From Paguma larvata (taxonomy: Eukaryota; Chordata; Mammalia; Carnivora; Viverridae): a DNA stretch of 64,000 bases. Below, one piece after another: positions 51,960 to 63,798 of this stretch (position 1 is its first letter; every line of letters starts with the position of its first letter). The translations under genes were made by a program, and so were the position numbers. The notes below the pieces were generated by a model that worked only from the letters and a program-made list of their open reading frames with translations, was not told where the DNA came from and did not search any database. The DNA lies in contig CM057843.1 of NCBI GenBank assembly GCA_030068075.1, positions 10,248,001-10,312,000 of the forward strand, given 5' to 3'.

Positions 51960-52290
51960 TTTTTTTTTAAAAAAGAACAAAACTGGAGAACTTACACTGC
52001 CTGAATTCAAGACTTAGTAGAAAGCTCTGATAACCAGGACAATATGGTAATGGCATAAATACAGACATGCAGATCAAGAGAATGGAATATAGTCCAGAAA
52101 CAGACTTGCTTTTATCAGGTGATTTTAAACAAAGGTACCCAAGACTTGCTCTTCAAAAGACACAGTTAATAAAATGGCAAACCACAGACTGGGAGGAAAT
52201 ACTTGCAAAACACATCTGATAAAGGACTTGTATTCAGCATATATAAGGAATTCCTACAAGTCAGTAAGATTAACAAACGGATAAAAAGAT
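51960..52290 (+). mobile_element. L1 ORF2 fragment
   Basis: AAAACTGGAGAACTTACACT, GGTAATGGCATAAATACAGA, ATAGTCCAGAAACAGACTTG and GAGGAAATACTTGCAAAACA match the C-terminal part of L1 ORF2 in order. The reading frame is broken. Confidence 0.75.
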
Positions 52291-54250
52291 ATAGGGAGAC
52301 TTCTAGTTTTAGTCCAACAGGTTAAGAAGCTGAAGTTGCCACAGTGTTTAAATAAAAAGCTGAACCAACTAAAAAATTAACAACTCTTCCTATATCCATC
52401 ACAGAAGCAACTCACAGGGGAAACCTCTGTCTCTAAAATTAGAGAAACCAGCAGGTGAATACAAAGAATCACAACTCACCAGAGCAAAAATCCAGGAGCA
52501 AAAAGCCTCCGTGGGAATCAGTGCTGAGGTAGGGAAACCTGAAATGCAGCTGACAAACTGCAGGAGACGCAGCCCGGACAGGTCTGAGAGAGACAAAAAA
52601 ACCCAAGAGGCCTCTCTCATCAGGACCCCAAAACTTTTATCAATTTTACCTCCAAGAGCTTGACCACGTTCTCCCAGTAAATATGGGAGAAAAATTCTCT
52701 GTGCTTCCAGCAGGGTAAAGGAAAAAGGAGTAATTCTGAAATAGGCTAGAGCATCCTGTTCTTCTTAACATGGCCTGCCCTCAGGAAAAACTAGTTAACC
52801 AGATCCTAATCTGTTAAGGTATTATCAGAGCTTAACTGAGAGAGATGAATGGCATCATCCAACTCCAGCCCACTCTAGCCATCCTGCCCCACCAAGGGGG
52901 AGGGGAAGAGAGTAAGGAGGGACTGAGAAGCAAGTGTGAAGTTCACAATCCAGAGGGACAGGCTCACTAAAAGACTGTGATCTATTCACAAGACTATAGA
53001 CTGTCTCCCCTCTTCCTACACCTCCCCCACCACATTACTAAAGGTCTAGTTACAGCAGTTCCTTTTACCCAGTATATTATGTGTTTTTATATTAAGAAAA
53101 AATAACAAAACATACTAAAAGGCAAAAAACAGTTTGAAGAGACAGAGCAAGCATCAGAATCACATAAGGCAAGAACATGAGAGTTATCAGACCAGGAATT
53201 TGAAACAATGACTCAGATGCCAAGGGCTCTAATGGATAAAGTAGACAGCACGTACGAACAGATGGGCAATGTAAGCAAAGAGATGGAAATTCTAAGAAAA
53301 TGGAAAAGAAATGCTAAAAGTAAAAACTCCTGTAATAGAAAGGAAGAATGCCTTTGATGGGCTCATCAGTAGACTGGACACAGATGAAGAAAGAATCTGA
53401 GATTGAAGATATCTCAGCAGAAACTGCCAAAAGTGAAAAGTAAAGAGAAAAAGCACTGAGCGGGGAAACAGAATACAATATCCAGGAACTGTGGGACACC
53501 TATAAAAGGTGTAAAATATGTGTAATTGGAATTCCAGAAGGAAAAGACAGAAAAGCACAGAAAAAAATATTTCAAACAATAATAACTGAAAAATTTCCCC
53601 AAATTAATGTCAGACACCAAACCACAGATTTGGGAAGGTAAGAGAGCAGGAAAAACACCAAAAAATAAAAAAATAAAAATAAAAATAAAAAATAATAAAT
53701 AAATAATACCTAAGGCATAGGTATTATGGAAAACCAAGTAAAGAAAAAATTCTGAAAGAAGCCAAAGGGAAAAAGCCACATTACTTATAGAAGAACAAAG
53801 AAAGAATTGCATCAAACTTATCTTAAGAAACCATGCAGGGGGCACCTGGGTGCCTCAGTCGGCTAAGCATCTGACTCCTGGTTTCAGCTCAGCTCATGAT
53901 CTCATGGTTTGTGAGATGGAACCCAGTGTGTGGCTCTGAGGTTTATGAGATGGAGCCCTACGGTGGGCTCTGCACCATCAGCATGGTCTGCTTGGGATTC
54001 TCTGTCTCCTTTCTCTCTCTGCTCCCCACACCAGCTCTCTCTTAAAATAATTAACAAAAAAAAGAAAAAAGAAGAAGAAAAAGGAACCACACAAGCAAGA
54101 AGAGAGTAGAATGAAATGTCTAAAATGCTGAGAGGAAAAAACCCACCAACCTAGCTAGAATTCTGTACTGTGACATTATCCTTCAAAAGTGAAGGCAAAG
54201 ACTTTCTCAGACAAATAGAAATTGAGGGAATTTGTTGCCAGTTCCTTCTC
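52290..54250 (+). mobile_element. L1 5' region and ORF1 (decayed)
   Basis: From 53,150 the plus strand follows L1 ORF1: AGACCAGGAATTTGAAACAA, CTGTGGGACACCTATAAAAG, then a translation close to ICVIGIPEGKDRK and IITEKFPQI. The preceding 800 bp probably is its 5' UTR. Stops and frame changes break the frame; a SINE interrupts at 53,838. Confidence 0.7.
53838..54081 (+). mobile_element. CAN SINE with internal duplication
   Basis: Head GGCACCTGGGTGCCTCAGTC. The B-box region is doubled: GTTTGTGAGATGGAACCC and GTTTATGAGATGGAGCCC. It sits inside L1 ORF1 sequence. Confidence 0.9.
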
Positions 54251-54281
54251 TGGAGAACTTCTCCTAACATTTGAAAGTCTT

Positions 54282-54510
54282 TTTTTTTTTTTTTTTTAAT
54301 TTTTTTTAATGTTTATTTATTTTTGAGACAGGGAGAGACAGAGCATGAGTGGGGAAGGGACAGAGAGAAAGGGAGACACAGAATCCGAAACAGGCTCCAG
54401 GCTCTGAGCTATCAGCACAGAGCCCGATGCGGGGCTCGAACTCACAGACCGCGAGATCATGACCTGAGCCAAAGTCAGACGCTCAACCGACTGAGCCACC
54501 CAGGCGCCCT
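54282..54510 (-). mobile_element. CAN SINE with target-site duplication
   Basis: Near-consensus minus-strand copy. AAGTCTTT flanks it at 54,274-54,281 and 54,513-54,520. Confidence 0.94.
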
Positions 54511-54649
54511 GCAAGTCTTTACAAGATGGAAAATCACATCGGTCAGAAACTCAGATCTATATAAAATGAAGAACAAGGGAGAAAAAATAAGTGGAAATTT
54601 AAAAAAAACACCAAAAAAAGTAAAAAAACCTTTTAAAATCCTTTTTCTA

Positions 54650-54849
54650 AAAAATTTTAATGTTTATTTATTTTGAGAGAGCGCACAAGCAGGGGAGGGG
54701 CAGAGAGAGAGGAAGAGAGAATCCCAAGCAGGTTCTATGTTGTCAGCATAGAGCCCAAAGTAGAGCTCGATCCCACAAACTATGAGATCATGACCTGACC
54801 TGAAATCAAGAGTTGGGACGCTTAACCAACTGAGCCACCCAGATGCCCC
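54650..54849 (-). mobile_element. CAN SINE
   Basis: Minus-strand copy ending GAGCCACCCAGATGCCCC. Diverged AAACCTTTTAAAATCCTT before and AAACTTTTAAAATTCTT after are the likely duplicated target. Confidence 0.92.
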
Positions 54850-54910
54850 AAAACTTTTAAAATTCTTAATTGAGTCAACAGGTAACAGTTTATTAAAAAT
54901 AACAATACCA

Positions 54911-55080
54911 GGGGCACGTGGGTGGCTCAGTCAATTAAGCACCCAACTCGATTTCAGCTCAGGTCATGATCTTGTGGTTAGTGGGATTAAACTCTGCATC
55001 AGGCTCTGCACGGATAGTGTGGAGCCTGCTTGGGATTCTCTTTCTCCCTCTCAAACTAAATAAATAAACATTAAAAAAAA
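54911..55080 (+). mobile_element. CAN SINE (plus strand)
   Basis: GGGGCACGTGGGTGGCTCAG head, short body and AAATAAATAAACATTAAAAA tail. The head carries CACGTG by mutation. Confidence 0.92.
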
Positions 55081-55234
55081 TTACCAACAACATATGTGAT
55101 TATGTATGCTTATCAATATACATATGTATAAATGAAATGACAGCAAAAATACAAGGAACATGAGAGGGGAATTTTTACATTTACATCAGTTTTATTGAGA
55201 TATAACTTGTATACAATAAAATTTTCCAATTTTA

Positions 55235-55449
55235 TTTTATTTTTTTTTAATATTTATTTTTGAGAGAGAGAGAGAGGAAGACTGCAAGCAGGGGTGGGAC
55301 AGAGAGAGAGGGAGAGACAGAATCCGAAGCAGGCTCCAGGCTCTGAGCTGTCAGCACAGAGCCCGACGTGGGGCTCGAATGCACAGCCCGGGAGATCACG
55401 ACCTGACCTGAAGTGAGCTGCCTAACTCTCGGAGTCACCCAGATGCCCC
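55235..55449 (-). mobile_element. CAN SINE
   Basis: Minus-strand copy with T tail, a (GA)n stretch and a head complement ending GTCACCCAGATGCCCC. Confidence 0.93.
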
Positions 55450-55460
55450 TCTTTTATTCA

Positions 55461-55550
55461 TTTATTTTTTTAAGTAAGTTTCACACACTGAGATCAAGAC
55501 CTGAGTTGAGATCAAGAGTTGGACACTTGACTGAGCCTCCCAGGCATCTT
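55461..55550 (-). mobile_element. Short CAN SINE fragment
   Basis: TTTTTTTAAGTAAGTTTCAC through GAGTTGGACACTTGACTGAG, ending CCTCCCAGGCATC. Shortened copy next to the full-length one. Confidence 0.7.
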
Positions 55551-56809
55551 TTTTTTATTTTAATCCAATTTTATATATGTAGTTCTATGAATTCTGACAA
55601 ATGTGTACAATACCACCACCATAGTCAAGATCTAGAACATTTACAGCACCCTAAAAAGCTCCCTAGTGCCTCTTTGCAGTCTTTTCCCATCCTACCCCAG
55701 CCTGCAGTGACTACTGGTCATTTTGTCTAAATAGTTTTGCCTCTTCTAGACTTTCATATAAATGTAATCACACAGAATGTTTTTGTATCTGGCTTTATAT
55801 CGTAAATACACTGGCAGTTTCATATGGTTCCAACTTAATACATTACATAATATAAATGAAAATCTTAATATTTACAGAAGTATGAGAAATACTATTATAC
55901 TGCTCTAGAAATAGTATCCACTAGTATCTTGTTTGTGGGCTCAACAACAGGTGACTGCCTTTATTTTTGTTTAGTCAATCATTTTCCCCTATGAAAATAC
56001 AAAGAAATAATTGTTTTACCTAACCCACTTTAAACAAACGTGGGTAAATTTACTTAGAGTACAATCAATTTCATTTGGTGGTTTTAAAAAGTTTAGCACA
56101 AAAATATGCTCCCTTTAAGACAATATATAAATGGAGAAATCATTAACCAGGAATTAAAAGCTTATGATATGTCAGGAACAAGATAGAAAAAAAAAGAAAT
56201 TAAGAGCAATTAGTGCTCAAACAGGAACAGTATAAAATAGGTTAACACCTTTCCTTTAAAATTATCATTCCTGTATAGATTAGATCAGAGTCACCAGAAA
56301 CCAAGAAATAGTCCAGAAGAGAGACAAAACGAAGATACTGTAAATTTCCTCAGTAGGTGAAAGAAAGCAAATATTTAGGTACGTAAGGCTTATTATAGTT
56401 AAACATGTCACTGGTAGTTAATATACACTTGGCAGAGTTCATATTTCTTTTAACCTTTGCTGTAAACTGAATACTAGAATTGTGAATCTTTTAAGATTTA
56501 ATATCATCAATATATTTAACTGTTTCCTGAAACAGCTGTATTTCTTAAAGGACAAACAGAAGCTACAGCATGTGTTAGACAATTCTGAGCTGACTTCACT
56601 TTAAAAAATGCCTACCCATTAGATCCTAGCTACTCTCACAGGCATCTTGTGACAACTAATCAAAATGCAAGTAGAAAAAAGATGAACAAAAGGAAGATCT
56701 AGTTGCCCGGGAGACTTTGAACCCATTATGCTATTTTAATGATGAAAGTAGCACTCTACTCATTACAGCATTTAGTAATTCCTCTGAGACAGCAGCTTCA
56801 AGAAAAAGT

Positions 56810-58165
56810 ATTTTGAAATAATTTCAAACGTACAGAAGAATTACAAGATTAGTACAAATGATCCCAGTATACTCTTCACCCAGATTCATCAATCAACACT
56901 TTCCTCCATTTGCTTGCTCTGTATGTGTTTTGTTTTGTATTGTTTTGTTTTAAATATTTGTGTTAGCTATAGTCATCATCATGTGCCTTTAACCCTTAAT
57001 ATCTTGGCATGTACATTTTAAAAACAAGAACACTCTCTTTCATAACTAGAGGACAATTATCAAATTGAGGAAATTTAACACTCATACGATACTATTATCT
57101 GGAATACAGTCCATTTTCAAATTTTACCAATTATCCCGATGATGTCCTTCATGGCAATTTTCTCCCCTGAGGCAAGATCCAATCTAAGATCCTGCATTTC
57201 ATTTACATGTCAAGTCTCTTTAGTCTCCTTCAATCTGGAACAGTTCCTCAGCCTTTTTTTCTTTTCTTTTTTTTTTTTTTTAACTTTCATCATCTTTCTA
57301 TTTCTGAAGAAATGTTTTCCAAAAGCCCTCTAGTTGGTTTGTCTGGAGTTTCCTCAGAGTTCGGTTCAAGTCATACGCGCTGGGCACGGAGAGCACAGAC
57401 TGCTAGTGTCCCGGTGCGGCCCATCAGGCGGTGATCATCTGCTCAAGGTGGGATCCCCCAGGCTTCTCTACTGTGATGTTACTGTATTTCTTTGTGATTA
57501 TAAGTCATCTGTGGGGAGATACTCTGAACTGTTCACATCCTGTCCCTTCTCAAATTTTCCATTGTTGATCTTCCAGGAATCAATTATTGTAATAATGATG
57601 AAAAAAATCATGATTTTTCTAACTTTATTATTCCTTCTGCATGTACTAGTTGGAACTCTACTGTGACAAAGTGACTCTATCCCCTTTAGGTATTTCATTT
57701 ACTTATTTGATTTAATAGGTTAAAATCAATTATTGCCATTATTTATTCTGAAATCATACTGTCCCAGATTTGGCTTGAGCTAGCTCCTGTATCCTTTTGA
57801 CATGTCGTTTTTGGAACATTTCCTTACTTTTTGATATTATAAAATATTCCAGGCTCTTTTTTTTTTTAAACACTTATTTATTTTTGAGAGACAGAGAGAC
57901 AGAGCATGAGCAGGGGAAGGGCAGAGAGGCAGGCAGACACAGAATCCGAAGCAGGCTCCAGGCTCTGAGCCATCAGCACAGAGCCCAACGCGGGGCTCGA
58001 ACTCACAGACCATGAGATCTGACCTGAGCTGAAGTTGGCCGCTTAACCAATTGAGCCACCCAGGCGCCCCACCAGGCTCTTCTTAAACTTACCCTCGCCC
58101 AGCAGTGGAATCACCCACTTCTTCAAGGCGCCTGGTTCTTTTTAGTGGGGACTGGTTATTTTAAA
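56810..58165 (+). mobile_element. L1 3' UTR (old L1M type), long
   Basis: In order: ACTCTTCACCCAGATTCATC, AATCTGGAACAGTTCCTCAG, GGGGAGATACTCTGAACTGT, GAATCAATTATTGTAATAAT, AGTTGGAACTCTACTGTGAC, and TTTTGACATGTCGTTTTTGG. This is a common old L1 3' segment. A CAN SINE interrupts it at 57,859. Confidence 0.75.
57859..58070 (-). mobile_element. CAN SINE with target-site duplication
   Basis: Minus-strand, near-consensus copy inserted in the L1 3' UTR. CCAGGCTCTT is at 57,849-57,858 and again from 58,072. Confidence 0.95.
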
Positions 58166-58170
58166 ACTTT

Positions 58171-58392
58171 AAAAAAAAATTTTTTTTTTAATGTTTATTT
58201 ATTTTTGAGACAGAGAGAGACAAAGCACGAGTGGGGGAGGGGCAGAGAGAGAGGAAGACACAGAATCCGAAGCAGGCTCCAGGCTCTGAGCCATCAGCAC
58301 AGAGCCCGACGTGGGGCTCGAATTCACGGACCACAAGATCATGACCTGAGCCAAAGTCGGACACTTAACCGACTGAGCCACCCAGGCGCCCC
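58171..58392 (-). mobile_element. CAN SINE with target-site duplication
   Basis: Full-length minus-strand copy. TATTTTAAAACTTT before and TATTTTCAAACTTT after it. Confidence 0.94.
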
Positions 58393-59489
58393 TATTTTCA
58401 AACTTTTTAAAACACCAAACCTAAAACTGAAGTGTAACATAGAAAAACAGATAGAAGCAGAAGTTTGGCATGCAAAGTGGACATGAGCATAGTCTAAAAA
58501 CTTTCTTAGCTGTGGAGCCTAACATTTCGCTGCCTATACTGAATTACCAGCATAAATGCCCCTCGACACGCAGAACAGCCCTAATGTCCATCTGATCTCA
58601 AAATTTACCATTTAAACTACCACACATTACAAACCTACATGGCTAAGAATAAACTTTTATCTTACGTTCTTCTTAAAAAGTAGTTTTAAGTATTCACATA
58701 CATTTTTACAAGTATAAGGAACACTGCAGGAAGATTTTCCAAGGCAGTGGGACCAAGGCTTTTCATTCTTTGGTATTCCTTTTTTTAACTGCCTGATGTA
58801 CTAAAAATATATGCTTGTTGATTTTAACAACTCTCTTCTTTGACCACTTAAAGTAAAGCTAACCAGTGACTACCTCCTACAGGGAGATAGATATGCCATG
58901 AAAACTGATACGGCTGGCTTGTCATTGCATGAACCACTGGATTCAACCCTTTCTCCCTAAGGCCTTGGAACAGTCACCAATCAACAAAGCTCTGACCCAT
59001 CAAACTTGAAAGGGGATGTAACTATGCATGTATGCATGATGTATCTAAATTAAAATTATGAGAAGCACATAACCTAATTCATTAAAAAAAATAGCCCCTT
59101 ATCTTTCAGGCTGCTTAATTCTTTATCTTCCTACCTTAGCAAGAAGTAAAACATCAAAATACCAGTACCTGTGGAGTTCACAACTAAGAAACACTTTTTA
59201 GGTTTTAACTGAGAAAATCCTCTTCTACTGGAGAACAGGCTGGTATATTATCTGACCCCCTATACACCTCTACCTTCTATATCTGTGTAGTGAGTTGGTA
59301 CAATGGAGCACAGAGTACATTTCTAACGACACTCAAAAGACCCTTTTATCGATTTGCAACCCTATGATGGGTCCCAATCAAAGATGAAATCAGAGGTCAG
59401 AGATAGCCATCCACATTATAGGCTCATTAGATGTATCTGTGGAGGTTCAGTAAGAAACAAGAAGTGATATGTTCTTTTTAACACTGAAA

Positions 59490-59780
59490 AAAAAGAATAA
59501 ATATAATGCCCAATAATAAGGAATTACTTAATTGTGGACTGTTGTCAAGCTATTTAAAATTACTGCTATGCCCATACCATTAGCCACAAAGAACCACAGG
59601 AATGAAAAAAATTAAGTTAAAATTAAAAGCAGAAAACAAAATTACTGGTATTCATGATTATACCATGGGAATAAAAAAAGGGGGAAACTGGCAGGAAATG
59701 CACCCAAAATAAGGTAACACTTTGTGTCAAAGTGCTGAGATCAATGTTTTCTCCATTTGCTAATTTTCTGTGTGATTAAA
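59490..59780 (+). mobile_element. L1 3' end fragment (old)
   Basis: AAGGAATTACTTAATTGTGG, CATTAGCCACAAAGAACCAC and a GGTATTCATGATTATACCAT segment resemble the ORF2 end and 3' UTR of an old L1, strongly diverged. Confidence 0.5.
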
Positions 59781-60298
59781 TTGATTAAGAGATAAAATTA
59801 CAAAGAATAGTAACATCTAACATTGAGACAGCACTTCTACATGTATATTCATATGTAATTTCTTTTCATTCTCTTAACAGCTATAGGAGGTATTATTTCC
59901 AAAAGTTGGAGTCTTTCAGGTGAAGAATTAACTAAAAGCTCAGTTATAAAACCTACAATTGTACCCTGCAATTATTACTTATAGTACCCCATAACCATAC
60001 TAGCATCTACTTTAAAAAAACAGAAGAGGAAGGGAGAGAGCTTTTTATTAAAATAATGTAACGAAGTACTTGTAACAATTTTCTTTCAACACAGTGGACC
60101 AGCATGTAATCTACTGAACTCCTAAAACAGTCGAGTTAAAATAATCCTATTTAATATTCTTTATATCAAATATGTGTTCACTTAATTCTATGACCACCCT
60201 ATGAGGTCTAAAGTAGCTATTATTATCCCATTTTACCAATAAGAAAATAAAGTTTACATTTGGTGATTAAGAACGTGATTAAAGAATCACATTCAAAA

Positions 60299-60502
60299 GG
60301 CACAGGGGCTCAATCGGTTGGGCATCTGGCTCTTGATCACAGTTCAGGTCATGGTCCCACAGTTTTGTGGGTTCGGGCCCTGTGTCGGGCTCTGTGCTGT
60401 AGCATGGAGGCTGCTTGGGATTCTCTCTCTCCCTCCTTCTCTCTGCTCCTTCCCACCTCGCATTTGGTCTCTCTCAAAATAAAGAAATAAACTTAAAAAA
60501 AA
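60299..60502 (+). mobile_element. CAN SINE (diverged)
   Basis: GGCACAGGGGCTCAATCGGT head, body with TCGGGCTCTGTGCTGTAGCA, (TC)n and AAATAAAGAAATAAACTTAA tail. Confidence 0.9.
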
Positions 60503-60855
60503 AGATACAGATTATTCAATTTGTTGCCTATTACCAAACGTGTGGACTATATACAAATCCAGGAAGTATCCACCATCTGGCAGGGGGTAGGGAACAGAAA
60601 GGAAAAAGCATGAAGAGGAAAAATAGTGAAACCAGTATTAAGTTGGAACTTTGTGAGATACAAATCTCTGACTCCTGGAAAAATCATAAAATAATTGCCA
60701 TAAAAGGAATCAGCTACAGACCTAATAAGCAATGAATGACAAGACTGGAATTCAGGTCATAAGGAGTTTGATCAAGTCAAACTGATCTATTATAAATAGA
60801 TCTATAAATAGATCCATTTAGGTTGGGTAAGTGAGTTTCTAAAAAAGACAATGCT

Positions 60856-61071
60856 CTTTTTTTAAATTTTCTTTTTAACATCTTATTTATTTTTGAGAGT
60901 CAGAGAGCGAGTGGGGGGAGGGGCAGAGAGAGAAGGAGACAGAATCTGAAGCAGGCTCTAGCCTCTGAGCTGTCAGCACAGACCCCGATGCGGGGCCCAA
61001 ACTCATGAACCGAGAGATCACGACCTCAGCTGAAGTTGACCGCTTAACCAACTAAGCCACCCAGGGACCCC
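60856..61071 (-). mobile_element. CAN SINE with target-site duplication
   Basis: Minus-strand copy ending AAGCCACCCAGGGACCCC. AAAAAGACAATG occurs at 60,842-60,853 and at 61,072-61,083. Confidence 0.95.
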
Positions 61072-61989
61072 AAAAAGACAATGGTATTAAGAAAGTTTAA
61101 GTCACAGGCACAAGAAATGAAAAGTAAAGTTGAAAAGCACTTGTAACTTCTTCATCAATGACAGAAAGGCTGGTCTACTTGGAAGTCCAACTGTATGCTG
61201 GGACTGCAGATGCTGCTGGCTACTAGAACAGAAATCAGGAGATTTCTAGGGCCCAAGTTTCTCATCTGTAAAACTAAGACACTGGATAACTTTACCTCCC
61301 AAAGGCATCCCAGCTGCAAAATCCTTTAAGATACAAAACAAAACGGCAGGTACTGCTGTGTGTGACTTAGCTGAGGCATGAATCAGAACAGGGAGGTGAG
61401 GCACCTTGAGTGCCATCACTGAGATCAGTCCAACAAATTTAACTGATTTCACCCCATAATGTTAAAAACTCTGGTGAGTTCCTACATTTTCAGGAATAAG
61501 AAAAAAATTCTAGGGGGATAAGCAGCATGGTAGGGCTAATATACTTGTTTTCAATCCCTTATTTTTCAGAGCTTCGAAATACAGGTACACCTGATTGTAG
61601 TGTGCCTCCCTTTACTGCACTTCATAGATAACCGTGTTTTTCTTACAAATTGAGGTTTGTGGCAATCCTGCATCGAGCAACTCTATTGGCATCATTTTTC
61701 CAACCGCCATTGCTCATTTTGTGTCTCTGTCATATTTTGGGAATTCTCCCAGTATTTCAAACTTTTTCATTACTATAGTATTTGCTACGATGACCTGTGT
61801 TGGTACTATTGTAACTACTCTAGGGGCCACGAGTTGCACCCATGTAAGATGGTGAACTTAACCAGTAACTGCTGTGTGTGCTCTGACTGCTCCACCAACC
61901 GACTGTTCTCCCCCTCCCCCGCCATCTCTCTCTCTGTCCTTCCTATTCCCTGAGATACTAGGATATTGAAATTAGCCTAGGTAATAACC

Positions 61990-63798
61990 CTAACAAGGGT
62001 CTCTAAGTGTTCAAGTGAAAGGAGGGTCCACATCTCTCACTGTAAGTCAAAAGCTAGAGAGGATTAAGCTAGTGAAGAAGGCCTGTGGAAAGCCTAGAGG
62101 TCAAAAGCTAGGCCTTTTGTGACTGTCAGCCAAGTTGCAAGAAAAAGTTCTTGAAGGAAACCAGAAGTGCTACTCCAGCGAATTCATGAATAATAAGAAA
62201 GCAAAGAGCTTTATTACTGATACAGAGAGTTTTAGTGGTCAGGATAGAAGATCACACCAGCCACAATACTCTCTTAACCAAATGCTAATCCAGAGCTAAT
62301 CTAGAATTTCTCTTCAATTCTATGAAGGCTGAGAAAGGTAAGGAAGCTGGAGAAGAAAAGCCTGAAGCTAGCAGAGGTTCGTTCATGAGGTTTAAGGAAA
62401 GAAGCCATCGCCATAACACACAAGTGCAAGGTGAGGCAGCCAAGTGCTGATGCAGAAGCTGCAGCAAATTATCCTGAAGATCTAGCTAACACAATTAATG
62501 AAGGTGGCTACACTAGACAACAGATTTCCATATAGATGAAACAGTCTTATATTGAAACAAGATGTCATCTAGGGCTTTCACAGCTAGACAGCTTCAAAGG
62601 ACAGGCTGATCCCCTTGTCATGGGCTAATGCAGCTGGTGATTTAAGTTGAAGCCAATGCTCACTTGAACATTCAGAAAATCCTATGGCCCTTAAGAATTA
62701 TGCTAAATTTACTCTGCTTGAGCTCTGTAAATGGAACAAAGCCTAGATAACAGCACAATGTTTATAACATAGTTTACTGAATATTTTAACTCCACTGTTT
62801 AGACCTGCTAAGAAAAGATTCCTTTCAAGATATTGCTGCTCACTGGCAATGCACCTCATCACCCAAGAGCACTGACGGAGACACACAATGAGATAAACGT
62901 TATTTTCATGCCTGCTAACACAACATCCATTCTGCAGCCCATGGAACACGAATAAGGACTTTCAAATCTTATATTTAAGAAAATACCTTCCATAAGGCTA
63001 TAGCTGCCAGACAGTGATTCCTCTCATGAAGCTGGGCAAAGTATATTGAAAACCTTCTGGGGGCGCTTGGGTGGCTCAGTTGGTTAAGGATCTGACTCTT
63101 GGTTTCGGCTCAGGTCATGATCTCACATTCTATGAGTTTGAGCCCTGAATCAGGCTCTGTGCTGATATTACACAGTCTGCTTAGGTTTCCTCTCCCTCTC
63201 TGTCCTGTCCTCACTCGCACTCTCTCTCTCGAAATTAATAAACTTAAAAAAAATTTTTTTTAAACAAAGAAAACCTTCTGGAAAGGATTTACCATTCTAG
63301 ATGCCACTAAGAACATTTGGGATTCACGGGAAGAGGTCAAAATATGAACATTAACAAAAGTTTGGAAAGAAGTTGATTCCATCCCGCACGAATGACTCTA
63401 AGGAGTTCCAGACTTCAGTGGAGGAAGGAGCCACAGATGTGGTGGAAACAGCAAGAGAACCAGAATTAGAAGTAGAACTTGAAGATGGGACTCAGTTGCT
63501 GCAATCTCATGATGAACCTTGAATGGATGAGGAGATGCTTCCTGTGGATGAGTAAAGAAAGTAGTTTCTTGAGATGGAATCTACTTCTGGTGAAGATGCT
63601 GTGAAGACTGTTGAAATGACAACAAAGGATTTAGAATATTCCATAAACTTAGTATGTAAGCAGCAGCAGGGTGTGAGAGAATTGCCTCCAATTTTGAAAG
63701 TCTACTGTGAGTGGAATGTTAACAGACAGCATCACATGCTGCAGAGAAACTGTTTGAAAGAGAGAATTGATACAGCAAACTTCACTGTTCTAATTTAA
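61990..63798 (+). pseudogene. Tigger1 transposase pseudogene
   Basis: The HTH DNA-binding part begins near CTCTAAGTGTTCAAGTGAAA (62,001), followed by a DDE-type integrase-fold region. Pieces in different frames match TIGD1-like protein order, including a KERSH-type piece at about 62,395 and a [15 protein letters not shown] piece at about 62,910-62,943. No full open frame survives, so it cannot encode an active transposase. Confidence 0.85.
63061..63268 (+). mobile_element. CAN SINE inserted in Tigger1
   Basis: Head GGGCGCTTGGGTGGCTCAGT, full body, A-rich tail. The 13 bp target GAAAACCTTCTGG is exact on both sides (63,048-63,060 and 63,269-63,281), so the transposon was already present when the SINE arrived. 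Confidence 0.97.

Larger units (their letters stand above)
55180..55830 (+). mobile_element. L1 3' UTR (old), interrupted by two SINEs
   Basis: TTTTATTGAGATATAACTTG, then after the SINEs AGTTCTATGAATTCTGACAA, ACCACCACCATAGTCAAGAT and GTTTTGCCTCTTCTAGACTT are typical of old L1 3' UTRs. Confidence 0.7.

Noticed and set aside
52399..53845. Open frames on the minus strand rich in Phe/Leu in the L1 region
   Set aside because: They are antisense to the A-rich L1 ORF1 sequence; hydrophobic composition is a side effect of poly-T-like codons.
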